Source: MGBC131033 sp910585655
Lineage (GTDB): Bacteria > Bacillota > Clostridia > Lachnospirales > Lachnospiraceae
DNA length: 60,652 nucleotides
Direction of reading: 5' to 3'
NCBI GenBank assembly: GCA_949502025.1
Contig: CATBCG010000088.1
Span: 1 to 60,652, forward strand
Under the pieces are notes generated by a model. The model had not been told where the DNA came from, did not search any database, and was given only the letters and a program-made list of their open reading frames with translations. Positions 1 to 8,400 of this stretch are shown in pieces. Both the position numbers and the translations under genes were made by a program. Every line of letters starts with the position of its first letter. The stretch's first letter is position 1.

Positions 1-790
1 AACCGGTAATAGTAATCTTATTAGCGCCTGTCTGCTTAGCACTGAACGCATCAACAACCTTTACGGTAATCTTGCCTTCTCTAAAATACTTCCCATTTCT
101 AACGTTCGCCTGGGTCGTCTGGTTGGCAACGATTGTGACAGTAGTCTCGCCAACAGCCTTAGCAGTTAAAGTATAACCTCTCTGGTTACTTTCTGGATCT
201 AAAGCTGCCTCAACAACAGCGTTGTCATCAACTTCTGCATAGGTAAAGTAAGAAGCGATCTTAGCACCAGCATCCTGCTGCTTCTTGGAAAGAGGCATAG
301 TAACCTTCAGATCCAATGTATCGCCAACCTTCATCTCGATAGCAGAAGGAGTAACACCTTCTTTTTCCTCTAAAGGATTCTTAACGCCTGTTGCGTACTC
401 TGCTTTATCATAAATATGAAGAGCAGCAGCACGAGTTCTTACCTTAACGGTAGTCTTAACAGCGTTCTTGCCATTAGATGGAGTAAAAGTTACGGTAGTT
501 GTACCGTTAGCAACTGGTGTAAGAACACCTGTACTTGCATTAACCTTTACCACCTTTGTGTTGTTGGACTTCCATGTTCCTTTGACGCCAGATGTCTTGC
601 CGCCAATGTTGTAGTCCAAGTTTCTTGTCACTCCGCCGATCCAAGCATATACGCTTGTCACAGCCTTGCTGCTGTTACCCTTTAAGGTTACAAAGTTCTT
701 ACTAGCGGCACTTGCAACAGCAGGTGTCAAGCTGGTCAGAACCATAGCAACAGCCAGCACAAATGAGAGTTTTTTGAAGAAATTCTTCAT
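1..790 (-). CDS. Secreted bacterial Ig-like (Big_2-type) surface protein, C-terminus outside window
   Basis: The frame opens at ATG 790 behind AAGGAGGAAGAGAAA and stays open to base 1 (263 codons), so the C-terminus is missing. Residues 1-29 are a clear signal peptide: MKNFFKKLS, a hydrophobic stretch, then ASAAS. What follows is rich in Thr, Val and Asn and reads as beta-sandwich repeats; SNNTKVVKVNASTGVL is typical of the Big_2 fold. Codon choice leans heavily to GTT, GCT, ACT and AAG, unlike neighbouring genes. Together with a near-consensus promoter and a roughly 150-nt leader, this suggests very high expression, as for an S-layer or abundant wall protein. No anchor motif is visible in the part present, so the exact role is unknown. 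Confidence 0.85.
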   Translation of the reverse strand, partial: MKNFFKKLSFVLAVAMVLTSLTPAVASAASKNFVTLKGNSSKAVTSVYAWIGGVTRNLDYNIGGKTSGVKGTWKSNNTKVVKVNASTGVLTPVANGTTTVTFTPSNGKNAVKTTVKVRTRAAALHIYDKAEYATGVKNPLEEKEGVTPSAIEMKVGDTLDLKVTMPLSKKQQDAGAKIASYFTYAEVDDNAVVEAALDPESNQRGYTLTAKAVGETTVTIVANQTTQANVRNGKYFREGKITVKVVDAFSAKQTGANKITITG

Positions 791-949
791 TTTCTCTTCC
801 TCCTTATAAAATATAGGTTTTGGTTTTATACTCTTACTTCTGTTCTGCTCCTCTCCTATTCCCTGTCCCTCCACCGGTACTAAGCTTCGGTGCAAGCTTC
901 GGAGTCTCGCAGCCTTCTGTAAGGATATAACCTTTCCAATAACAAATTG

Positions 950-978
950 ATTATACCAACATTTTCCCAAAAGGTCAA
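950..978 (-). promoter_or_regulatory. Sigma-A promoter of the Ig-like surface protein gene
   Basis: On the minus strand TTGACC (973-978) lies 17 bp from a perfect TATAAT (950-955). Transcription would start near 943, giving a leader of about 150 nt. The leader contains two AAGCTTCGG copies (882-890 and 894-902) whose self-complementary AAGCTT cores could form a 5' hairpin. Confidence 0.75.
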
Positions 979-1542
979 GTATCTAGTCCCTAAAAAGTTC
1001 TGTTGGTTTAACCCCACCGGGTAACCCCTATGGTTTCTCGGAAAAGTTATATGGTGTCAAGCCTTGTGCCTCTTGACAGTCTCTATAATGCACTTCATTT
1101 GTGTCATATCTATGGCAACTCATTGACATTTTTGAAATATTTTAAAGATAATTCTGGAAATCCGTCCAAGCAGCTCCAATCCTGCCTGGATTACTTGGGA
1201 TTCTTTCTTAATAATATAAGGAAGAAACTCAACCGTTTTGTCAGAGGAGTTCTTATCTACCCTCCTACCCGTAACGCTTAACACCTCGTCTAAGTCTTAG
1301 AAAATACCAAGTTCTTTTCAAAATACAAAAAAAGCATTATCCTTATACAAAAAAGAACTATCCTTACAGATATACTCCTTCTGTCTGCAAAGCTTCTATA
1401 TTAGATAGAGAATGGCTCTCTCCCTTATAAGTAGTGAATAAGCGATGAGCAACTTACTTGTATCCCCGGCGGGAGTCCAGGTTCCATCTGAAGATGGTCT
1501 TGTACATCACAATACAATCCTGCCTGAAAAACATTCCTATCC
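979..1542. other. Non-coding stretch with an imperfect A-rich direct repeat
   Basis: No credible gene is visible; the short frames lack ribosome sites. The one structure seen is a tandem imperfect repeat of about 22 bp at 1324-1367: an A7 or A6 run, then CATTATCCTTA and AACTATCCTTA. It sits about 350 bp upstream of the surface-protein promoter and may be a regulator site. Confidence 0.4.
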
Positions 1543-1573
1543 TATAATAAAAGGGCTGGTTTAAACCAGCCCT
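1543..1573 (-). terminator. Intrinsic terminator overlapping the thrC stop codon
   Basis: AGGGCTGG and CCAGCCCT form a perfect 8-bp stem (1552-1573) around TTTAAA, followed on the minus strand by TTTATTAT. The last codons and the TAA stop of thrC lie inside the stem and loop. Confidence 0.85.
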
Positions 1574-3054
1574 AAAATCTCTTCTACTGTCTTTTTCATA
1601 TCCGACGCAGCGCATTCCGTTGTATGAAGCACCTCGGCGTCTCGAATCTTTCTGACAGCCTGTGGTATCTGGCACCTTGATACCCTCGCCAGTTCATCTA
1701 TCAGCTCCCATTCCTCCATCTGGTCGTAGGCTGTATCCAGAGCGTGCATTACGCTTCCTGCAAACTTAAACGGACTCGCCGTCGAAGCAATCAGTAGCTT
1801 GTTCACACCATATGCCATCCGCCGATATTTCCGTACTGCAGCGGCAGCAACACCTGTATGGGTATCAATCACATAGCCGGTCTTACCGTACAAGTCTCGG
1901 ATCGCTGTAAAGGTCTCCTCTTCGGTCGCATAGCAGCCGACAAAGTCCTCCATCCTCTTTTGCATCTCCGGCGTCACCTGATATACCCCTCCCCCGGCGA
2001 GCGCTTCCATCAGCTCCCGGTTCTGCTCGGCGTTTTCTCCGGTCAGGCGGAAAATCAGCCGCTCCAGGTTGCTGGAAACCAAAATATCCATAGAAGGAGA
2101 AGCAGTCAGGACAAATTCCCGATTTCGGTCATATGTGCCGGTCTGGAAAAAGTCATACAACACCTTATTTTCGTTAGACGCACAAATCAAATGCTCCATC
2201 GGCAATCCCATACACTTTGCATAATAGGCAGCTAAAATATTGCCGAAATTCCCGGTCGGTACGCAAACATCTATCGGCATCCGGTTGACCAGCTCGCCAT
2301 TTTCACACAACTTCGCATAGGCATAGACATAATAAACAATCTGAGGTACGAGTCTCCCTATATTGATGGAATTAGCGGAAGAAAATTGATAGCCCTTCTC
2401 CTGCATCCGCGCCTGCAGCTCTTTATCGCCAAATAGTTCCTTCACGCCTCTTTGCGCGTCGTCAAAATTACCCTCTATCCCAATCACATGGGTATTGGCG
2501 CCCTTCTGCGTCACCATCTGGCGCTTTTGAATATAGCTTACCCCGTCCTTTGGGTAAAAAACAATGATTCCGGTGCCTGGTACATCCGCAAATCCTTCCA
2601 GCGCCGCCTTGCCGGTATCCCCGGAAGTTGCGGTTAAAATAATAATCTCATTGTCAATATGATTCTTCTTTGCCGCCGTCGTCATCAGATGCGGCAAAAT
2701 GGAGAGCGCCATATCCTTAAAAGCAATCGTCGGTCCATGGTACAATTCCAGATAATAATTGCCGTCCGCTTTTGTAATCGGCACAATCTCTTCGTCGTCA
2801 AACTTGCTGTCATAGGCACGGTCAATACATCCCCTTAGCTCTTCTTCGGTAAAATCCGTAAAGAACAGCTTCATCACCTCATAGGCGATCTCCTGGTAGC
2901 TCATTTTTTCCATCTCGCTGATGGAACGCTCCAGTTTCGGAAGCTTATCTGGGACAAACAGCCCACCGTCATCCGCCAACCCTTTTAGGATGGCTTGGGA
3001 AGCCGTTACCAGACCACCGCCCCCTCTGGTACTCCTATACATAACCTCTTGCAT
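1561..3054 (-). CDS. thrC: Threonine synthase
   Basis: Converts O-phospho-L-homoserine to L-threonine with pyridoxal phosphate, the last step of threonine synthesis. The protein is 497 aa, the usual length of the long bacterial form. The N-terminal YRSTRGG segment is typical, and HGPTIAFKDMA (about residues 106-116) carries the PLP lysine, K113. The ATG at 3054 has AGAGGG at good spacing; a second ATG at 3042 is less well placed. The gene is monocistronic, with its own promoter at 3117-3145 and a terminator that overlaps its stop codon. No threonine-sensing leader is visible in the roughly 55-nt 5' region. Confidence 0.96.
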   Translation of the reverse strand: MQEVMYRSTRGGGGLVTASQAILKGLADDGGLFVPDKLPKLERSISEMEKMSYQEIAYEVMKLFFTDFTEEELRGCIDRAYDSKFDDEEIVPITKADGNYYLELYHGPTIAFKDMALSILPHLMTTAAKKNHIDNEIIILTATSGDTGKAALEGFADVPGTGIIVFYPKDGVSYIQKRQMVTQKGANTHVIGIEGNFDDAQRGVKELFGDKELQARMQEKGYQFSSANSINIGRLVPQIVYYVYAYAKLCENGELVNRMPIDVCVPTGNFGNILAAYYAKCMGLPMEHLICASNENKVLYDFFQTGTYDRNREFVLTASPSMDILVSSNLERLIFRLTGENAEQNRELMEALAGGGVYQVTPEMQKRMEDFVGCYATEEETFTAIRDLYGKTGYVIDTHTGVAAAAVRKYRRMAYGVNKLLIASTASPFKFAGSVMHALDTAYDQMEEWELIDELARVSRCQIPQAVRKIRDAEVLHTTECAASDMKKTVEEILGLV

Positions 3055-3116
3055 TTTTATCCCTCTTTCCGTACCCCCCAGGAATCAGTTTCCTTAGGCA
3101 CACAGTTTATGAGGGA

Positions 3117-3145
3117 AGTATAACACGGGGCTTCCCTTCTGACAA
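3117..3145 (-). promoter_or_regulatory. Sigma-A promoter of thrC
   Basis: TTGTCA (3140-3145), a 17-bp spacer and TATACT (3117-3122) on the minus strand, about 55 bp upstream of the thrC start. Confidence 0.7.
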
Positions 3146-3166
3146 GCCTTTTTTCAACTTGCTCCT

Positions 3167-4117
3167 TTATCCTACATAAAATTCATGATTTCCATGTTTA
3201 AAGAGCCATGTCAGTTTCCGGTCAAACCAGGACATATGCGACGGATTGGCGCCGCTCCGGCTGGCAAAGTATAAAGCTCCCTCCGAGTAATCCTCTCCGT
3301 TTAGAGCCCGTTCCACTGCCTCTTTGGTTTCCTCTGACGGAACCGCGCTCCAGTAACCCCCTCCCGGTCTGGTCGGAGTAAACTGATAGACCAGCCCATA
3401 CGCTCCATAAGAAGTCTGTGTCACTATCTCTTCGATACTATCCGGAAATTTCTCGCTTCGGTAACGGTTCAGTACAACATTTGCCACCAGAAGCTTTCCC
3501 ATGATATCTTCATTTCCGGCTTCTGCCTGGACAATCCTCTGCAAACAATCCAACTCTCTTGCCGACAGGCTGATCTCTTTTCTCTTTTTCAGCGTCCGTC
3601 CTGCCGTACGGCTTTCATCCAGCGCTATCTTTCTCTCTGCTCTTATCTTTTCCTCTTTTTCCTTCTTTTTCTTTGCTTCTCTGGCAGCCCGTTCCTCTTC
3701 CTTTGCCTTCTCTATCTTCTCTACAATCTCCTCTGCCGTTCCAAACGTATCTTCCAGTGTTGATTCTTCTGTCTGGATTCCTGCTGCTTCTGCCGCCACT
3801 CCATCTTCCGGCAGCTCCGTTTGACTTGCTGCCTCTGAAGCTTTTGCCATTTCAAGCCCATTTTGAGCCGGCTTGTCCAACATAGCTTCTAGCGTCGTCT
3901 CCTCTGTCTTTGCTTCTCCCAATTGTGCAATTACTTCTACTGCGTCCTCTTTGGAAGAAATTTCTTCTTTCCCTGAATGGATTTCCTGGTTAGCCTCCTC
4001 CTGATAAGAACCATCTCCTCGATAGGCATTCGCTGGAATCGGCGAATCTATGGTCAGTACAAGTATCCCAATCAGGAGCATCGCAATGTGGGAGAAAAGT
4101 TTACATTTTCTTAACAT
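3167..4117 (-). CDS. Secreted cell wall hydrolase, SleB-type (Hydrolase_2)
   Basis: 316 aa. Residues 1-32 are a signal peptide (hydrophobic IAMLLIGILVL, cleavage near ANA). Residues about 35-190 are a Glu/Lys/Ala-rich low-complexity, probably coiled-coil spacer. The C-terminal 125 residues are a SleB/CwlJ-like domain: LQRIVQAEAGNE contains the catalytic-type Glu, followed by LLVANVVLNRYRS, FTPTRPGG and ALYFASRSG. The family cleaves peptidoglycan, classically spore cortex, but the long charged spacer and general promoter fit a vegetative wall-remodelling enzyme at least as well. ATG 4117 is preceded by AGAGG. It is monocistronic and faces away from the AP2-type gene. Confidence 0.88.
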   Translation of the reverse strand: MLRKCKLFSHIAMLLIGILVLTIDSPIPANAYRGDGSYQEEANQEIHSGKEEISSKEDAVEVIAQLGEAKTEETTLEAMLDKPAQNGLEMAKASEAASQTELPEDGVAAEAAGIQTEESTLEDTFGTAEEIVEKIEKAKEEERAAREAKKKKEKEEKIRAERKIALDESRTAGRTLKKRKEISLSARELDCLQRIVQAEAGNEDIMGKLLVANVVLNRYRSEKFPDSIEEIVTQTSYGAYGLVYQFTPTRPGGGYWSAVPSEETKEAVERALNGEDYSEGALYFASRSGANPSHMSWFDRKLTWLFKHGNHEFYVG

Positions 4118-4217
4118 TATTCTCTACCTCTTTTCTCGAAATTAACATCTTCCTTCTGTCGTGTATGTTCTGTCTCTTGTACCTCACAATCGAACATGTG
4201 TGTTCCTTTCACCAATG

Positions 4218-4245
4218 ATTATACCAATTTGTCCCTTTCTGTCAA
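4218..4245 (-). promoter_or_regulatory. Sigma-A promoter of the SleB-type hydrolase gene
   Basis: Perfect TTGACA (4240-4245), a 16-bp spacer and perfect TATAAT (4218-4223). Just downstream of the predicted start is the imperfect dyad GAACATGTGTGTTC (about 4192-4205), a possible operator. Confidence 0.75.
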
Positions 4246-4630
4246 TACGATCACCAAATTTTTGGAAGTAATGTCCGAAATTTTCTCCCATGTTTTTCCA
4301 GAACTTTGTACTTTCCATACAAGTTTTTATCCCTCCTTTTGTGTACTATTGTTAAATATCTGTATCATTTTATTACAATTTTATGAACTAAATGCTACAA
4401 ACATGCTAACTAATGTAAAAATTTCTTCTCATTTCCTTTGATTTCTCTCCTAGTTTCTCCCAGATATCTCCTTCTTTTTTCTATTTCGACTTTATTTTTT
4501 TGAGGATATTTTTTCTAATTCTTCTCATATTTGTATTTTAACCACTTGATCTTTCCCAAAAGAGAGCGTACACTTCTTTTGAGACAATAAACACACCATC
4601 AAAAGTTATTTTTAGAAAGGAATATCTGTT
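4246..4630. other. AT-rich intergenic stretch, no gene seen
   Basis: About 385 bp upstream of the AP2-type gene. I see no credible small gene and no clear hairpin. The only functional sequence identified is the AAAGGA ribosome site before 4631; a promoter must lie here but none is convincing. Confidence 0.4.
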
Positions 4631-5428
4631 ATGAATCATTTTTCCGGCGTTTACACTACTAGGCAAAAAAACGGCAAGCTTATCTGCCGCGCCTCTGTCA
4701 CCGTACAGAAAAAGCATATCAGTCTTGGCAGCTACCCGACGGAGGAAGATGCCAGGCTTGCTTATTTAGAAGCAAAGTCTCTGCTTCGCTCCCCTCATCT
4801 GCAGCCGGAGAACTATTCTGCCGGCAAATCTGTACTTTCTTTTGAAAAATGGATTATTTTAATGAATATACGAGATAACGGTGTTTATTTCCGAACGCCG
4901 CTTTATTTGAAAAAAGAATATTTTCTTTATTACTACAGCCCGTCCCTCTGCCTCAAATTCGATCTTAAAGATCTGCCCTTTTATTCCAGTCATAAACTTA
5001 CCAAACGAGGCGCCTATCTGTTTGCCTCAGAGGGCGGCAGGCAATTTTCTATTTTAAGTCGCTATGGTATCCGTAGCTACGCCCTGGAAGGACGGGACTA
5101 TTTTTTTGTAAACGGGGATTCTTATGACCTTCGCTATGACAATATCAGCATTATCAACCGATATCATGGAGTTTATAAAGAGTATCGAAAAGGAATGCCG
5201 GTTTATACGGCTCGTATCCAGATCCGAGGCTCTATTATAATAGGAAGATACTCCTCTGAAGAGGAGGCGGCTATCGCCTATAACAAAGCAGCCGCCTTTT
5301 TAAAAGAACATGGCTCTGGCAAATCCTATCCACAAAATGTCCTGGTAGAACTGGATGAAATCGACTATGCCAGAATCTATCACTTGATTCAACTGCCAAA
5401 ACGTCTTACCGAGCGCGTATCCGGCTAA
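4631..5428 (+). CDS. Double AP2-like DNA-binding protein with degenerate HNH centre
   Basis: 265 aa. Residues about 4-52 (FSGVYTTRQKNGKL to YLEAKSLL) and about 178-228 (YHGVYKEYRKGMPVY to AYNKAAAFL) are two copies of an AP2-like fold: GVY start, central basic strand, LGSY/IGRYS turn, EEDAR/EEEAA helix. Between them, FVNGDSYDLRYDNISII resembles the homing-endonuclease HNH pattern (HhxDGdxxNNRxxNL) but lacks the catalytic histidines. Phage and intron HNH-AP2 nucleases have this domain order. I infer a nuclease-derived DNA-binding protein that probably no longer cuts. ATG 4631 follows AAAGGA. It stands alone and converges on the VWA operon; no mobile element surrounds it. Confidence 0.65.
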   Translation: MNHFSGVYTTRQKNGKLICRASVTVQKKHISLGSYPTEEDARLAYLEAKSLLRSPHLQPENYSAGKSVLSFEKWIILMNIRDNGVYFRTPLYLKKEYFLYYYSPSLCLKFDLKDLPFYSSHKLTKRGAYLFASEGGRQFSILSRYGIRSYALEGRDYFFVNGDSYDLRYDNISIINRYHGVYKEYRKGMPVYTARIQIRGSIIIGRYSSEEEAAIAYNKAAAFLKEHGSGKSYPQNVLVELDEIDYARIYHLIQLPKRLTERVSG

Positions 5429-5455
5429 GTGTCCTGTACGACTATATAAGTCAGG

Positions 5456-8400
5456 CTATCGTCGTTTTCTTTCGTCTTTTCTTTTTAACAGGGCTGAGGT
5501 ATCTAACAATATCTCCTCCTTTTCCTGCTTTCCTGGCTGGCTCTTAGGAGATACCAAAGCCTTTTCTGCCTTTTTAGTCGCCTTTGCCTCCCCAAATTTA
5601 TGAGAGCTTTCAGGCTTCTTTGAAACCGAATGTTTTTTCTTTTGATTGGAATTTTTCTTTAACGCTCTGGTTATAGCGCAGAACGGATGGATGTCGAACC
5701 GCCTCAATACAATATCTGCAAAAAATGCGACTGCGGCAAAGCATAAGAATAATAGGCTTAGACTCTGCTGCTTTCTTCCTGCGGCAGCTATCTCCTTAGA
5801 AGCATTCTCATAGATCTCCGACGGCTTCTGAATCTCCTGTCCAGCCGTTGCCTCCAAAAACCGATCCAAACCGGCACGGTCTGCAAACCGGTACTCCTGG
5901 CTGTACTGCATCGCGATTCCGCTCATCTGACCGGAAACTACTTCTCCGCCTTCCCGTTTGGTTAAAAAAAGGCTGTATGCTTGATTCTCTTCTAATTCTA
6001 CAGTAGTCTCATATACCCCAGGCGCCGTTGCCTCTAGCTCCAAAGAAGTCTGGTTTCCTTCCCGATCCGTACAGAGAATCGAAACTTCGGTCTCTGCGCT
6101 GAATTCTTCTGTTTGATATACGACCCGGCTACCCGTTCCGTTCCTCTCTACAGAAAGTGTTCCGTTTTCATCTCCCAGATCTGTCTGAACCCAATCAGTT
6201 ATATTCCGCCATAAAGCCGCATATTCCTTTGTTCCTTCATAATAAACATTCCAACCGCCTACGGCGTCGCTCTGCCATGCTACCGTCCGCCCCAGACCTG
6301 CCTGTATACTGCTTAAAATCGGCTCTCCGGAATCCGATTGAAGATAAACGGTAGCCGTAGGCTTCGCTGTCGCCGCCGTATAACCAAGCAACGGATACAT
6401 CCCGTTTTCCCACACACCGGAAAGCAGCTCTCCACGATAGGATACAGACGGTACAAACTCCCGGTTGACCAGATATTCTCCCATAGAAAGCAGCACCTCT
6501 TTGGCAAAAATTTCCGGAAGCTCCGACAGATTTTCCGCTTGGTAATAGCGCCCCTGTCCCTCTGACGCCAGACGGTTTAACAGCTTTGTATCGGCATCAT
6601 CTCCTACCGCAACCGTCGAAAGTGTAATATTTTTCTCCTCCATCCGCTTGGTCAGTGCGCTGTAATAGCCATAGCTGTCCTGCCCGTCCGTCAGTAAAAT
6701 CACATGTTTTAACTTGGTATCCTCTTTTTCCAGCTCCTGGACTGCCGCTGCCAAAGCCGGATAAATACTAGTTCCTCCACCGGACTTAATCTGACCAATC
6801 GCCTCTCTGATGTTTTCCTGATCATCCGCCTGCGCCATATGCAGCATCCATTCGTATCGGTCATCAAACGCCAATACCCCTACCCGGTCAATCTCCCGCA
6901 AGTTTTTCGCTGCCTCTGCTGCTGCCGATTTCGCTACCGCGAGTTTATCGTACGTATCTCCGGTGCTGATTCCGCTGCCCATACTGCCGGACTTATCAAT
7001 CACGTACACCATTGACAGAGAAGGAACCTCGATATCATTTTTTAAATCCATTTCCACCGGAAGCAAATCTTCCAATACAGTATCCCGATAGCCGCCCAAC
7101 GCATAGCTTTTGCTGCCGCCGATCGTCACCAGACCGCCTCCATAATCCCTGACATAACTTTCCAGGTTTGATAAAAATTCTTCCTGCAAATCTGATACTG
7201 GGACATCCAGTAAAATCACTGCCCGGTAAGCGTTCAGATCCATCAGATTTTTCGGCGCATCTTTCGCCAGACGAACCTCCGCCCAAATGCCCGCTGCCTG
7301 AAATACCTGCTGCAAGGCAGCCGATTCTCCGCTCTCCTTTTCCAACAGCAAAAACCGCGAAGGGGTTTCTGCACGGGTAAAAGCAGAATATTGGTTATTG
7401 ACCGTCCGACTGTCGTTTTCACTTTCTAACACTGCCCGATACGTAACCAGTCCTTCTTCTGTCCGGGTATCCGTAAAAACAAACTGATTCGTCCCCGGAA
7501 ACAGCTCTACTTCACGTATCGCCTTTTGTGTCTCACCACCATCCACATTTCCTTCATATAAAGTAATAAAAGCATTTGCCCGGCAGTTACTTTCTACCTG
7601 TACGGTAATCAAAAAAGAGTCTCCTATTTGTACATCCGGCGGTACTTCCAACTGGCTGATATAGTTTTCCGGTGCATCCTTACCAGAAAGCGCCACTACC
7701 TTAACAGAAACCTGCCGCTCTGTCACACCACGTATCAGATTCGTAATATCGCCCTCTGTCTCCCCACCGTCCGTCAGTAGCACGAGCCGCCCTGCGTCCT
7801 CCTCCGGTATCAAAGCTAATCCGGTCTGAACAGCTCGCTCCAGATTCGTCGCCGTTTGGATGGGACTCGTCCCGCTCTGCTGAAATAAAATTTCTTCACT
7901 GACAAATTGCTCTACTCTGGCATCTCCACCAAACGCAACCACCGCGCTCTTTTCCTGCTTCTTCCCTATCCCGGAAATTCCCCGACGGTTACTTTGGGCA
8001 GCTGCCTCCTGCATTGCCTCCCGGATAAAAGCCTCTCCCTTTTCCTGATCTCCCTCACAGCTATCCGAAACATCCAGCAGATAAACCGTAGTTACTCCCC
8101 GTCCTTTCCCACTGACGGTCAAATCAGCCATCGCCAGGAAAATCAAGAGTACCGAAAGCAAGCGCAGTACCGGAATCGTAATCTGCCTCACATCCCATTT
8201 ATGAGATTTTCTTTGAAATGCTCTTGCCTCCTGAATCTGCCTCCATAAAAATATCCAGCTAATCAACGCCAAAAGCCCTAATACCAAAAGCAGGCAAAAG
8301 TTCCGCAGCGGATATCCGCTTTCCTGTCTGGCTCTGTTTCCCGCTACCAGAGCCGCATGTTCCGGATCTACAGTTCCTGTCGAATTCTCCTCTCCGGTAT

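Noticed and set aside
1030..1281. Plus-strand open frame of 83 codons in the thrC-surface protein gap
   Set aside because: No ribosome site, odd composition and no recognisable domain; likely chance in non-coding DNA.
1324..1367. Tandem A-rich repeats as a CRISPR remnant
   Set aside because: Only two imperfect units, no spacers and no cas genes.
4192..4205. GAACATGTGTGTTC as a LexA/SOS box for the SleB-type hydrolase
   Set aside because: The Firmicute SOS box needs GAAC-N4-GTTC; here the spacing is six, so LexA binding is unlikely.
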